Positions 17,890 to 28,620 of a DNA stretch of 64,000 bases are shown here, in pieces (position 1 is the stretch's first letter; the number at the start of each line of letters is the position of its first letter). The notes beneath the pieces are model-generated. The model had not been told where the DNA came from, made no database searches, and saw only the letters and a list, made by a program, of their open reading frames with translations. This DNA comes from Cyclobacteriaceae bacterium (GTDB taxonomy: Bacteria > Bacteroidota > Bacteroidia > Cytophagales > Cyclobacteriaceae): positions 124,001 through 188,000 of the forward strand of contig JAFIEV010000017.1 in the NCBI GenBank assembly GCA_020832305.1, in the 5' to 3' direction. The position numbers and the translations under genes are program-made.

Positions 17890-18869
17890 TTGTGATTATA
17901 CAAGAAATTAAAGGCTTTTTTAGGAACTTGAGATAAAGTGCACCGCATGACATTAGACCTGCATTTTTTCGGCCTTGCTTAACAAGCAGCATTTATTTTT
18001 TTAGTTTCTGCTCCAATTTTTACTTCTGTACCCTGTTGCATACCTACTTCTCAGTCTTCTGAAATTCTTTTTTCCAGTTTTCGTGGGTTAATCAGTGCCC
18101 AATTACATTGATGTCAATGATTTATGTGTAAACCAAGATGCCCTCGATTTATTTTTAATTAGAAAAAGTTAAAAAACGATATAAAAAAAGAATAAAATGG
18201 TAATAAAAGCTGTAAATAGGTGTATATATAATGAAATAACATATATAGGCTTCATTTTAAAATTCACAAAAATTATATTTTATCAATGTTGTAAAAGTGG
18301 AAAAATGCAATTATATAGTTTTGCGTCTAAGAATAATTGCTACCTGCCAATGCTTTATATAATTAAAACAGCATTAGAATTAAAAAAAAGCCTATTGTGT
18401 ATAGTACTATTTAAAGCCTTCTGAGTAAATAAATATATCTAGTGCAATTATTAAGTAATTGAAATTATTGTATTTCATTTTAAATACTTCTATATCAGTC
18501 ATATTAGCATCTAATAAATGGATAGATATATGGATGATATATAAGAGTTATAAAAATTAGCAATAGATGGTTTTTAATCGAATAAAAGATTTGCATTCAT
18601 AGATTGTAATAGGTTCAGCAACTCAACAGAAAGAAGTGGTTAATCTTTCTGTTTGAATTGCTGATAATCTCGGTTCATTCCGAAGAAAATGTATCAAAGG
18701 TTAATAGCTCCTGAAGACGCTTTTGGAGTTTGGGTAAAATGTCTCACAATAAATTTTTAGCCTATGGTAAAATAGATCTCAGTCAACGCTGCTCGCATTT
18801 ATTTGTAAGCAGTAAGAGGCCAGAGGCCTGTCATTTACAATATGTATAATTTTACTAATCAAATTAATT
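17890..18869. other. AT-rich leader region upstream of susC copy 2
   Basis: About 980 bases without a credible gene. Very AT-rich in its first 700 bases. It shares short exact motifs with the region before susC copy 3: ATTAAAAAAAAGCCTAT (18379-18395, also 24517-24533), TAGCCTATGGT (18758-18768, also 25124-25134) and ACTAATCAAATT just before the start codon (18854-18865, also 25195-25206). These suggest a duplicated regulatory leader. A 75-codon open frame at 18197-18424 looks like AT-rich noise and is not called. Confidence 0.55.
18616..18663 (+). promoter_or_regulatory. Long stem-loop in the susC copy 2 leader
   Basis: CAGCAACTCAACAGAAAGA (18616-18634) pairs with the reverse complement of 18644-18663 with one mismatch and one bulged base, around a nine-base loop. 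No T-run follows, so it is not a simple terminator. It lies about 207 bases before the susC2 start and could be an mRNA leader structure or an operator. No equivalent of this length was seen before susC copies 1 or 3. Confidence 0.45.
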
Positions 18870-21800
18870 ATGTTAAAAAAAGTTACTGTTGAAAGAGCAT
18901 TGCGCTTTCCCAGACTTGCAATGCTATGCTTCGGTTTATGTTTACTGTATGTAACGACGACCGCAAGCGAAGTTTTCGCTGACGTATCGGAACAATCCCG
19001 TACGGTTACCGGTAAGGTAACATCTTCCACAGATAATTCAGAAATGCCGGGTGTAAATGTGGTGGTAAAAGGTACTCAAACGGGCACCATTACTGACATT
19101 AATGGTAATTATGCACTTGATGTAAGTGGTGACAATGTTATTCTGACATTTTCTTACATTGGCTATACAACCGAGGAGGTTGCCATTGGAAGCAGATCGG
19201 TTATTAACATGAGTCTTGCTGAGAGCATCGAAGCACTACAGGAAATAGTAGTAACTGCTCTTGGTATCGAAAGAGAAAAACGTTCCCTGGGCTATTCAGT
19301 CGGAGAGGTTAAAGGTGCTGAAGTTGGCATTGTTGGACAAGAAAACGTAATCGCGGGTCTTGCCGCACGGGTACCTGGTGTAACCATTAATCAGATGAGT
19401 GGGGTAGGTTCTTCTGTAAGTGTGACCATAAGAGGTATCAACTCTTTAACCACCGATAACCAACCACTATTTGTTGTTGATGGTATACCTATGAACAACT
19501 CACTGAATAATTTCAGAAGGTTTGGCGATCGAAATGAAATCGATTATGGTAATGCGATTTCAGATATCAACCCTGAAGACATAGAGAGTATCTCTGTTTT
19601 AAAAGGCCCAAGTGCTGCCGCACTTTATGGATCAAGGGCTGGTAACGGCGTAATACTGATTACTACCAAGAAAGGTTCCAAGGAGAAAATGACGGTTACT
19701 TTCAGCAACAATACAGTTTTTGAAAGACCTGTAAAATTTCTGGATTTTCACTATCAGTATGCTTCGGGAAATCGCACCTCACTCCTCGACGAAAGATCAG
19801 CTTACTGGTTTGGACTACCGCTTGACCAGGGGATTAATGCCGTTCAATGGAATTCACCTTTAGATGCCAATGGAAATCCGATAGCGACAGAATTGCGTTC
19901 ATATCCCAATAATATGAGGAATTTCCTTCAGACAGGGATAACCTCTACCAATTCTTTGGCCATCAGCGGTTCCAGTGATCGGGCATCCTATCGATTTGCA
20001 TATACCAATATGACAAACAGAGGAATGATACCAAACTCCGATTTATCCAGGCATAACATAACCACCAATACCGATTTCAAACTTTCTGATAAGCTTACGC
20101 TTAGCACTAGTGTAAATTTTGTCAGGTCGAGTTCTAATGACAGACCATCAACAGGTAACAGGGGCGCCAACCCTGTTGAGTCGGTATATTCATGGCCACA
20201 TGTCGACATGAACGATTTAAAGGATTACTGGGTGCCTGGTCAGGAACAAATTCAACAGCGATCTGTGGCTGATAATGAGGATAATCCATACTTTATCGCT
20301 TATGGAATTACCAATGCATTTACCAGGGATCGAGTGTTTGGAAATGTAAAACTTGATTATAAAATCAGTGAAAATTTCTCGGCCTTTGCACGTATTATGC
20401 AGGATAGCTATACTGAAAACAGGGAGACAAAGATTCCTTTCAGCTTCACAAGGGCTGCACAAGGAGCCTATCACCTGGAAGATCTTGCCAGAAATGAGAC
20501 CAATGCCGATTTTCTTGTCACCTTTAATAAAGATATCGCCTCAGATTTCAACCTGAGCATTTCTGCCGGTGGTAACTATATGGTGCAAACTTACCGTGAG
20601 AAGTACATAGGATCTCAGGGAAATCCCGGTCTGATTGTGCCTGGTTTGTATAATGTCAACAATATTCCAATCAATGGTCGCGCAGTGAATAATTACCAGA
20701 TGCAAAGGGCCATTTACAGCTTGTATTCAACGGCCTCATTAGGTTTTAAAGATCAGCTTTATGTTGATTTAACTGCAAGAAATGACTGGTCGAGTACGCT
20801 GCCCAGAGAAAACATGTCGTTTTTCTATCCTGCGGCTTCCGTAAGCTGGTTAGCTAATTATACGTTTAATCTTCCGCAAACCATTTCTTTACTGAAGTTA
20901 AGGGCAGGTATTGCACAGGTAGGTCTGGAAGCAAATCCCTATCAGTTGGAACAGGTACTGGGCTTTGGCCAGTGGGGATCAACTGTTACTGCCAATCTAC
21001 CAGGCACCTTGCTGAATCCGACTTTGAAGCCTGAGCTGGCAACATCTATTGAGTATGGTATCGACTTCAACATGTTTGAAAACCGTTTGAGATTTGAAGG
21101 TACCTATTTCTCTATGGAAAACGAAAACCAGATACTGCGTTTAGGTACTCCAGCCTCTTCAGGATTTACCCAGAGGGATATTAATGCCGGTTTAATTGGT
21201 AGTAAGGGATGGGAGCTTTTAATTGGAGGTACCCCCATCAGCAATCGCAACGGCTGGAATTGGGATATATCTGCCAACTTCGCAAGATTCAGAACAAGAG
21301 TACTTGAGTTGTCCGATGGCATTGACTTCATCACCCTGTGGGAAGACAACAATGGTGGTGCTCAAACCTACGTAGGTGAGCAAATAGGTGATCTCTACAG
21401 CCGTGGTTTTGCCTATGTTGAAGATCCTAATTCTCCATATTATCGCTGGCCAATTCTTGGAGGAGGCACCAGAACCTGGATAGCCAATAACGACAGAGAT
21501 GCCCGGGTAAAAGTCGGCAATTTTAACCCTGATGTCTTGATAGGAGTTCATACTACACTTAGCTATAAGCGATGGACACTTAATGCCAGCTTTGATGCAA
21601 GACTTGGAGGTCAGTTTCAATCATTTACTTATCGATATGGTGGATCAAACTGGAAAGATGGTCGTCAGAAGGATTTGCTTATACCAGGAAGCCTTTACAG
21701 TCCTGAAGAACTCGTTGAACTGTTGAAATCAGATCCTGAAAAATACATCATTCCACAGAATGGATGGTACCCAAGGGTAGGTGGTTACTCAGCTGCTGAA

Positions 21801-22244
21801 GGTGGATTTGTAACTGACAATGGTGGTAGTTCTGTAGTTTCAGATGATGGTGGTTTTATACCTGGCGTTATCATTGGCCCGGATGGTGAATACCAAGAAT
21901 ATCTTGGTGGCCCGGGTACTGACTATTGGCCTATGTCACGTTTGTTTGCCTGGTCTTTTAATCAGCAGGTAACCTTTGATGCAGATTTTCTTAAATTGAG
22001 AGAACTTTCCATTGGATATAATATCCCCAATTTTGGTGGATTTCGCAATGCGAATTTTTCGGTCTACACCAGAAACCTGATTCTATGGACAGCAGCCGGC
22101 ATTGGTATCGATCCGGAACGTGCCTTCCAGGTACAGGGTGGAAGACAAGGAGATACAGCTAATTCATTCCGCCAGGGTCTTGAGCTGCAGAATGTCCTTC
22201 CATGGACAGTTCCAATTGGATTCAGATTGAATTTTACATTTTAA
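18870..22244 (+). CDS. SusC/RagA TonB-dependent transporter 2, no STN domain
   Basis: A 1124-residue paralogue of SusC1. It has a signal peptide (about 1-38, ending near VFADV) that runs straight into the carboxypeptidase-regulatory-like domain (TVTGKVTSSTDNSEMPG), so the STN signalling domain of copy 1 is absent. Plug and barrel are nearly the same as copy 1: VVDGIPMNN, GPSAAALYGSRAGNGVILITTKKG, and the C-terminus RLNFTF. Differences cluster in scattered surface segments, for example NFRRFGDRNE in place of NFRTRGGRNE. It lies downstream of the IS and of a long AT-rich leader and is followed by its own SusD after 26 bases. Without STN it cannot signal through FecR, so its regulation should differ from copy 1. 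Confidence 0.96.
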   Translation: MLKKVTVERALRFPRLAMLCFGLCLLYVTTTASEVFADVSEQSRTVTGKVTSSTDNSEMPGVNVVVKGTQTGTITDINGNYALDVSGDNVILTFSYIGYTTEEVAIGSRSVINMSLAESIEALQEIVVTALGIEREKRSLGYSVGEVKGAEVGIVGQENVIAGLAARVPGVTINQMSGVGSSVSVTIRGINSLTTDNQPLFVVDGIPMNNSLNNFRRFGDRNEIDYGNAISDINPEDIESISVLKGPSAAALYGSRAGNGVILITTKKGSKEKMTVTFSNNTVFERPVKFLDFHYQYASGNRTSLLDERSAYWFGLPLDQGINAVQWNSPLDANGNPIATELRSYPNNMRNFLQTGITSTNSLAISGSSDRASYRFAYTNMTNRGMIPNSDLSRHNITTNTDFKLSDKLTLSTSVNFVRSSSNDRPSTGNRGANPVESVYSWPHVDMNDLKDYWVPGQEQIQQRSVADNEDNPYFIAYGITNAFTRDRVFGNVKLDYKISENFSAFARIMQDSYTENRETKIPFSFTRAAQGAYHLEDLARNETNADFLVTFNKDIASDFNLSISAGGNYMVQTYREKYIGSQGNPGLIVPGLYNVNNIPINGRAVNNYQMQRAIYSLYSTASLGFKDQLYVDLTARNDWSSTLPRENMSFFYPAASVSWLANYTFNLPQTISLLKLRAGIAQVGLEANPYQLEQVLGFGQWGSTVTANLPGTLLNPTLKPELATSIEYGIDFNMFENRLRFEGTYFSMENENQILRLGTPASSGFTQRDINAGLIGSKGWELLIGGTPISNRNGWNWDISANFARFRTRVLELSDGIDFITLWEDNNGGAQTYVGEQIGDLYSRGFAYVEDPNSPYYRWPILGGGTRTWIANNDRDARVKVGNFNPDVLIGVHTTLSYKRWTLNASFDARLGGQFQSFTYRYGGSNWKDGRQKDLLIPGSLYSPEELVELLKSDPEKYIIPQNGWYPRVGGYSAAEGGFVTDNGGSSVVSDDGGFIPGVIIGPDGEYQEYLGGPGTDYWPMSRLFAWSFNQQVTFDADFLKLRELSIGYNIPNFGGFRNANFSVYTRNLILWTAAGIGIDPERAFQVQGGRQGDTANSFRQGLELQNVLPWTVPIGFRLNFTF

Positions 22245-22270
22245 GTAAATTGAAATTAAAAAATACAGAT

Positions 22271-23998
22271 ATGAAGAATTTCAAATTCATATACAAATTC
22301 ATGTTGATCGCCAGTTTGATTGTCATGAACTCTTGTGTGGATGAGTTGGTGGAAATGAACCAAAACCCCAATGGAATCGACCCGGCCAATGCCAACCCTA
22401 ACCTGTTAATGTCATCGGTTTTGAGTAGTGTAGCTACTACTTACAATAACCTGGGTTACGGCAATATTGCAGGCACCATACAGCACACGCAAAAAGACGG
22501 ATGGTGGACGAGCCATAATGTTTATGACTGGGGTCCATCTGACTGGAATAACTGGTATGGCTTTTTGAGAAGTAATGATCTTATGATGCGACGTGCCGAT
22601 GATCTTGGTTATTCTTTCCACAAAGGTATAGGACTCGTAATGAAAGCCTTTATCTATGGCAATATTACCGATATCTGGGGTGATGCTCCATATACAGAGG
22701 CTATGAGAGGTAATACCGATGTTTTGTTTCCACGCTTTGATAGCCAGGAGGTAATTTATCAGGGAATAATCAATGACCTGTTGGAGGCCGATGCTTTATT
22801 GGCTACAGGTAATACCACGGGGATGTCAAATTCCAATGATTTTTATTTTTCGGGAAATATCACCCGCTGGAGGCAGTTTGCCAATTCACTGTTGCTGCGA
22901 TACTACATGAGGATTTCAGAGAAGTTACCTCAGGTTGCCAGAGCAGGTATTGAGAGCGTTTATCAGTCTGGTAACTACATTCAGGTAAACACAAACGATG
23001 CTACCATGCCATACCTGGGTAATGTTTCTGCTGATTCATGGCCTGAAAATACCGCACAGGTTACCGATGCATCTGGCTTCAGGAGAATCAAACCCTGCCA
23101 GACATTGGTTAATAAATTACTGGAATATGATGACCCCAGGACCAGGGTTTGGATAAGACCGGTTCATTGCAGATGGGTTGCTGATGAAACCCTCGATGTC
23201 GCTATAGATCCTTTTATCAGGGAAAATGGCCAGTACATGCCCTTAGGTGAATCATTCAGAAGGTCATTCCTGGATGCTGAATATATGCAGAGAATAGCTG
23301 CTGGTAATGTTTACACACGTCATTTCAATCCTATTCTCAAAGCTGCTAATCCTGAATTGGCCAACGTGATAATAGACACCAATGAAATTGTGGGTGTTCC
23401 TGCCGGTGCAGTTACCCCCGATGGGCATAACTTAAATCCTACCGTGGGTCAGATTATCGAAAATCAACATGTGTCGCAGTTGGCTGACATTTACAGACAA
23501 CCCAGAGGTCCATTATTGAGCGCAAGGCTGATTTCGGCTGCGGAGTCTTACTTCATACTTGCAGAGGCAGCTTCAAAGGGATGGAATGTAGGAAATGCCG
23601 AGGCGCATTATTATGCTGGTATTCAGCAATCTTTAAATACCTGGGGTGTTGGTAATGAGTTTGCTGATTATATCGCCAAACCTGGTGTAGCATTTAGTGC
23701 AGCTACTGCTTTAAATCAAATAATGGAACAAAAGTGGATAGCCAGCTGGACGGTACCGGAAGCTTGGTTTGATTGGAGAAGAACTGGTTTGCCAAGTCTT
23801 CAGGCCGGACCAGCTTCGCTGGAGGCTTATGTAGCTGTTCGTTTTCCATATGGCAATAATGAGATTAATTTCAATAATGAAAATGTATTGACTGCGGTTT
23901 CCAGACTTGAAAATACGCTTGATGCTGAAGCAAGAGTTGGCCCAAATAATCAATGGGCAAAACCCTGGATTATCCAAGGAACGGGTAAACCCTGGTAA
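22271..23998 (+). CDS. SusD/RagB family nutrient-binding lipoprotein 2
   Basis: A 575-residue paralogue of SusD1, starting at the ATG at 22271, which gives the same lipobox signal (LIVMNSC). Most of the sequence matches SusD1, including NPNGIDPANANPNLLMSSVL, WGDAPYTEAMRGN and the C-terminal NNQWAKPWIIQGTGKPW. Local differences, such as AYVAVRF for LQVAVRF and the NTNDATMPYLGN loop, are the places to look for altered ligand preference. The usual partner, SusC2, ends 26 bases upstream. A 13-bp terminator hairpin follows after about 40 bases. Confidence 0.94.
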   Translation: MKNFKFIYKFMLIASLIVMNSCVDELVEMNQNPNGIDPANANPNLLMSSVLSSVATTYNNLGYGNIAGTIQHTQKDGWWTSHNVYDWGPSDWNNWYGFLRSNDLMMRRADDLGYSFHKGIGLVMKAFIYGNITDIWGDAPYTEAMRGNTDVLFPRFDSQEVIYQGIINDLLEADALLATGNTTGMSNSNDFYFSGNITRWRQFANSLLLRYYMRISEKLPQVARAGIESVYQSGNYIQVNTNDATMPYLGNVSADSWPENTAQVTDASGFRRIKPCQTLVNKLLEYDDPRTRVWIRPVHCRWVADETLDVAIDPFIRENGQYMPLGESFRRSFLDAEYMQRIAAGNVYTRHFNPILKAANPELANVIIDTNEIVGVPAGAVTPDGHNLNPTVGQIIENQHVSQLADIYRQPRGPLLSARLISAAESYFILAEAASKGWNVGNAEAHYYAGIQQSLNTWGVGNEFADYIAKPGVAFSAATALNQIMEQKWIASWTVPEAWFDWRRTGLPSLQAGPASLEAYVAVRFPYGNNEINFNNENVLTAVSRLENTLDAEARVGPNNQWAKPWIIQGTGKPW

Positions 23999-25211
23999 GC
24001 TAGATACCCTATTTATTGCTTAGAAGCATTTATCAGAAAGGCCGGTAACTTTGTTACCGGCCTTTTTTTTGTTTTAATGCCAAATTCCGGAAGTCTCAAT
24101 AATCCAGCTTTTCAATTGCTTGAAGGAAAAATCTATAATTACAGGTCTTTTCTGAGGAGAAGCCCGATAAAAATTTTGTGCAACATTTCCAGTGCCGCTT
24201 ATACAAATTTAATATCATATACACCTGAGCTTCTCATTTAAAAGTTTATTGCCTTTAGAAAATCAAAATATCAGTTACCACAACATTCAGGTATTCAGCT
24301 TTAAACTGCCTCTTGCATTAAGTCCTTTTGACTTTCCCATTACAGGCCTTTCAACTATAGTGTATCTTTAAAATTGCATTAAACTAATACATGCTTTCCG
24401 GGCAACATCAGCTAATTCGAAAATAGGTCAAATTCATTTCTTTGATAAAGTTGACATATCCCTATAAACATAAATATAAAAGGTAAAATAACAAAAATAC
24501 AAAACATGTTATATAAATTAAAAAAAAGCCTATAAGTATAATTTATGTTTTGTATTTGTACTTAGCTCTTTAACTTTTATATCTATTAGGTTGAATGTCA
24601 AACCTAAATACGCATCTGGAAAAAATATAATTAGTTTCATTTTGAAAGTCACAAAAGAAGCAGTAAGAGATTCGATCTAAATTAAAAAAGCCTTAAAAAT
24701 AAAAAAAAACGATATAATGGATAGTCAGTTTTAGTGGGTGCTTGGTATTATAACTGATTAGTACAATTGTAGCATATTGTATGATGGGCTGATAATAAAA
24801 AAATAGACGATTTCTGTTTTACAATTTTTGAGTTAAGACATAATATATTTTTGTTTTCAGGTCATTCAGTATGTTGTTTCAAATGCCATTAATATATTTA
24901 TTAAATTAATATAAATATAAAATATGGTTAAATAAATTAGATTAGTTCGTTTTCGTTATCCCGTCATTAACCAGACGGGTTAATGAAAGTATTCCTGGGT
25001 TTCAATTTTTCTCATTGTTTAAAATATAATTATACAAAGGAGAGACTGTTGTTCATTATCTGTTTGATTACCAGGTAGCAGGCTATGAGCTTGAAGATGG
25101 ATGGATTGTAAAAAATTAAAATGTAGCCTATGGTGTGACCTATTGTCCCCGCAACCCAAAATGCCAAGAGGTATTTATCTAAAAATTATTTTTAACTAAT
25201 CAAATTTTATT
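23999..25211. other. AT-rich leader region upstream of susC copy 3
   Basis: About 1.2 kb with no recognisable gene beyond the susD2 terminator. It contains the three motifs shared with the susC2 leader (24517-24533, 25124-25134, 25195-25206). At 24960-24985 the bases CCCGTCATTAACC and GGGTTAATG can form two exclusive stems: CCCGT with ACGGG, or CATTAACC with GGTTAATG. No open frame of convincing composition is present on either strand. Confidence 0.55.
24037..24070 (+). terminator. Rho-independent terminator after susD copy 2
   Basis: A 13-bp perfect stem AAAGGCCGGTAAC (24037-24049) and GTTACCGGCCTTT (24053-24065) with a TTT loop, followed by T residues to 24070. Strong terminator for the SusCD2 transcript. 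Confidence 0.93.
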
Positions 25212-28200
25212 ATGTGTACCAAGATTACTATCACAAGGGCAATGCAACTGTTTTCAGCTGTATTGTTTTTGTCTCTGATACCATTGAATAGTCTGTGGGC
25301 ATCAGAAAATCAGGGAGTCATTGATAATGATGAGCTGGAGGTTATGCAAACAAGAACCGTATCAGGCAAGGTAACATCTATGTTAGATGATACAGGTATG
25401 CCTGGTGTAAATGTAATCATTAAAGGAACCCAGACGGGTACCATTACAGATGTATCAGGTAATTATTCCCTGGATATCAGCGGTGATAATGTTGTACTTG
25501 TTTTTTCATACATTGGTTTCAGGCAAGAGGAGATTTCGGTAGGTACCAGATCTGTAATCAATGTAAGTCTGGCAGAAAGCATCGAGGCACTTCAGGAAGT
25601 AGTTGTTACGGCCCTGGGCATCGAGAGAGAGAAAAGATCGTTGGGTTATTCGGTTGGCGAAGTTGATGGCCGTGACCTGGGAATTGTGGGTCAGGAAAAT
25701 GTTGTTGCAGGTCTTGCGGCCCGGGTGCCTGGTGTGACCATCAATCAAACCAGTGGTGCCGGATCGTCGGTAAGTGTTGTGATCCGTGGTATTACATCCC
25801 TTACTACTGACAATCAGCCATTATTTGTTGTGGATGGCGTACCCATGTCTAATTCCTTGAATAATATGCAAACCATGGGTGACAGGAACCAGGTGGATTA
25901 TGGAAATGCCATTTCTGACCTTAATCCCGACGACATTGAGACCATGACTGTATTAAAAGGCCCCAGTGCAGCAGCCTTGTATGGTTCAAGGGCTGGTAAT
26001 GGCGTTATCCTTATTACGACAAAGCAAGGTAAACGAGGACAGGGAATGCAGGTAAATGTATCCTCAAATACGGTATTCGAATATCCTGTTAAGTTTCTTG
26101 ATTTCCACTATAAATATGCTTCTGGTAACCGTACGACCATTATAGATGAGAGATCATCTTACTGGACAGGCTTGCCATTGGATCAGGGTAACCTGGCGCC
26201 GCAGTGGAACAGCCCATTGGATGAAAATGGCAATCGCATTCCTACAGAGCTGCGGTCTTATCCAGATAATATGCGCAATTTCCTTCAAACGGGTATAACG
26301 TCGACCAATACCATTGGTTTGACAGGCTCTACGGATAAGGCTACCTACCGTTTTTCATATACAAATATGACCAACCAGGGTATGGTACCCAATTCAGATT
26401 TGTATAGAAATAACATTTCTGCAAATACAACTTATGACATTAGTAATAAATTAAAATTGAGTACCAGCATTAACTGGGCGAGAACACATTCAAACGACAG
26501 ACCTGCTACAGGTAACAGGGGCGCCAATCCACTTGAAGCGGTGTATAATTACCCTCATGTAGATGTAAGGGAACTGCGCGATTACTGGATGCCTGGTCAG
26601 GAGCAAATTATGCAGCGAAATGTTGAAGATAATCAGGACAATCCATACTTTTTAGCTTATGGTGTAACCAATGCCTTTATGCGTGACCGCATTTTTGGTA
26701 ATGTTCGTTTAGATTATCAAATCAATGAGAACTGGTCGGCCTTTGCCAGGGTAATGCACGATTCATATAATGAAAAAAGGGAGACTAAAATGCCCTGGAG
26801 CTATACCCGTGAAAACAGAGGAGGATATTTTCTGGAAGACCTTCAAAGGCAGGAAAATAACATAGATTTTCTTATAACTTATGATAAGAAGCTATCGCAG
26901 GATTTTAGTTTGAATGTATCAGGTGGATCTAACTTTATGATTCAGCGTTTTGAAAATCACTTTACCGGAACTGACAGAAATGCCGGACTTATAGTACCTG
27001 GTTTATATCGTCTCGACAATATTCCCAGGTCAGGTTTGCTTGCCAATAACTGGTACCAGCAACGCTCAATCTTTAGTGTCTATGGTATGGCCTCTCTGGG
27101 TTTTAAAGATCAGTTATATCTTGATTTAACTGCCAGAAACGACTGGTCTAGTGCATTGCCGCCAGACAACCGATCGTATTTTTATCCATCTGCCTCTCTG
27201 AGCTGGTTGGCTAACTATACATTTAACTTGCCACAAAATATATCAATGCTGAAGTTCAGGGCAGGTTGGGCACAAGTTGGTAATGATACCGATCCATATC
27301 GCCTTTCACCGGTTATGACTACCGGAAACTGGGGTAACCTTATCACAACTGGAATTCCAGGTACCTTGCTCAATCCGAATTTGAAGCCTGAAATTGCTAC
27401 TTCAACAGAATTAGGTCTTGATTTCAGTATGTATGAAAATCGCCTGAGGTTTGAAGGAACCTACTTCTATATGGAAAATGCCAATCAGATTCTGAGTGTT
27501 CAAACACCTACCTCATCAGGTTTTGGCCAGAAACTTATCAATGCAGGTTTACTAACAAGCCAGGGTTGGGAAGTAATGTTTGGTGGTACACCTTTGCGCA
27601 ACCAAAATGGCTGGAACTGGGATGTGAATGTTAACTTTACCCGTTTCCGTACCCGCGTTGCAGAACTGGCTGACGGCATCGACTTCATCACCCTTTGGGA
27701 AGACAACAATGGTGGTGCCCAGACCTATGTAGGCGACCAGATTGGCGATTTGTACAGCCGTGGTTTTGCTCATGTTGAGGATCCTAATTCAGAATATTAC
27801 CGCTGGCCTATCCTTGATCAAAACGGAAAGTGGATTCCCAATAATGACAGAGATGCCAGGGTAAGGGTTGGGAATTTCAATCCTGATTTTATGATGGGCA
27901 TGCAAACTACCCTTAATTATAAAAGATGGACACTGGGCGCCAGTTTCGACTTGAGAATGGGTGGTGATTTCATGTCATTTACTTACCGTTATGGAGAGTC
28001 TAACTGGAAATCACAACGTCAGATCGACAATCTGATACCTGGTATGCCCGACAATCCGGAGGCCATGGCAGCCTTACTAAGGTCTGATCCTGATAGATAT
28101 ATTATTCCTCAGAATGGTAATTTCCCAAGGGTTGGAGGTTATACACAGGAAACCGGTGGTTACTGGAACGACAATTTCGGATCACCCATTGAAGCTTATG

Positions 28201-28598
28201 ACGGTGTATTTATACCAGGGGTACAAATAGGGCCCGAAGGCGAATACATAGAACATCTGGGAGGAGATAATACGGTTATTTTCCCGGCATCCAGACAATT
28301 TGCATGGAATTACAACCAGCAAATTACCTTTGATGCTTCTTTCCTCAAGTTGAGAGAACTTTCACTCGGTTATGATATCCCCAATTTTGGAGGATTCAGA
28401 AATGCCAACTTCTCTGTTTACACGCGTAATGTGCTGTTATGGACCGCAGCAGGTATTGGTATTGATCCGGAGAGAGCCTTTCAGTTTCAAGGCGGTCGTC
28501 AGGGTGATTCAGCAAACCTGTTCCGTCAGGGTATTGAATTACAAAATGTAATGCCCTGGACAATACCTGTTGGTTTCAGAATTAATTTCACATTATAG
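25212..28598 (+). CDS. SusC/RagA TonB-dependent transporter 3, no STN domain
   Basis: A 1128-residue third member of the set, more distant than copies 1 and 2 are from each other. Signal peptide (about 1-30, ending near LWASEN), then a regulatory-like domain starting at TVSGKVT (about 48), the plug (VVDGVPMSN, GPSAAALYGSRAGNGVILITTKQG) and barrel, ending RINFTL. It also lacks an STN domain. Divergent segments such as ANQILSVQTPTSSGFGQ and DQNGKWIPNNDRDARV suggest a changed binding cavity or loops. It is preceded by a 1.2-kb AT-rich leader and followed by its SusD 22 bases later. Clear homology with copies 1 and 2 over the whole length indicates an older duplication. Confidence 0.96.
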   Translation: MCTKITITRAMQLFSAVLFLSLIPLNSLWASENQGVIDNDELEVMQTRTVSGKVTSMLDDTGMPGVNVIIKGTQTGTITDVSGNYSLDISGDNVVLVFSYIGFRQEEISVGTRSVINVSLAESIEALQEVVVTALGIEREKRSLGYSVGEVDGRDLGIVGQENVVAGLAARVPGVTINQTSGAGSSVSVVIRGITSLTTDNQPLFVVDGVPMSNSLNNMQTMGDRNQVDYGNAISDLNPDDIETMTVLKGPSAAALYGSRAGNGVILITTKQGKRGQGMQVNVSSNTVFEYPVKFLDFHYKYASGNRTTIIDERSSYWTGLPLDQGNLAPQWNSPLDENGNRIPTELRSYPDNMRNFLQTGITSTNTIGLTGSTDKATYRFSYTNMTNQGMVPNSDLYRNNISANTTYDISNKLKLSTSINWARTHSNDRPATGNRGANPLEAVYNYPHVDVRELRDYWMPGQEQIMQRNVEDNQDNPYFLAYGVTNAFMRDRIFGNVRLDYQINENWSAFARVMHDSYNEKRETKMPWSYTRENRGGYFLEDLQRQENNIDFLITYDKKLSQDFSLNVSGGSNFMIQRFENHFTGTDRNAGLIVPGLYRLDNIPRSGLLANNWYQQRSIFSVYGMASLGFKDQLYLDLTARNDWSSALPPDNRSYFYPSASLSWLANYTFNLPQNISMLKFRAGWAQVGNDTDPYRLSPVMTTGNWGNLITTGIPGTLLNPNLKPEIATSTELGLDFSMYENRLRFEGTYFYMENANQILSVQTPTSSGFGQKLINAGLLTSQGWEVMFGGTPLRNQNGWNWDVNVNFTRFRTRVAELADGIDFITLWEDNNGGAQTYVGDQIGDLYSRGFAHVEDPNSEYYRWPILDQNGKWIPNNDRDARVRVGNFNPDFMMGMQTTLNYKRWTLGASFDLRMGGDFMSFTYRYGESNWKSQRQIDNLIPGMPDNPEAMAALLRSDPDRYIIPQNGNFPRVGGYTQETGGYWNDNFGSPIEAYDGVFIPGVQIGPEGEYIEHLGGDNTVIFPASRQFAWNYNQQITFDASFLKLRELSLGYDIPNFGGFRNANFSVYTRNVLLWTAAGIGIDPERAFQFQGGRQGDSANLFRQGIELQNVMPWTIPVGFRINFTL

Positions 28599-28620
28599 TA
28601 GGAATCAAAATATTATCAAT

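Noticed and set aside
18197-18424. A 75-codon plus-strand frame in the susC2 leader
   Set aside because: Composition is that of AT-rich non-coding DNA (many Lys, Ile, Tyr, Phe), no homologue is recalled, and the susC3 leader has no equivalent.
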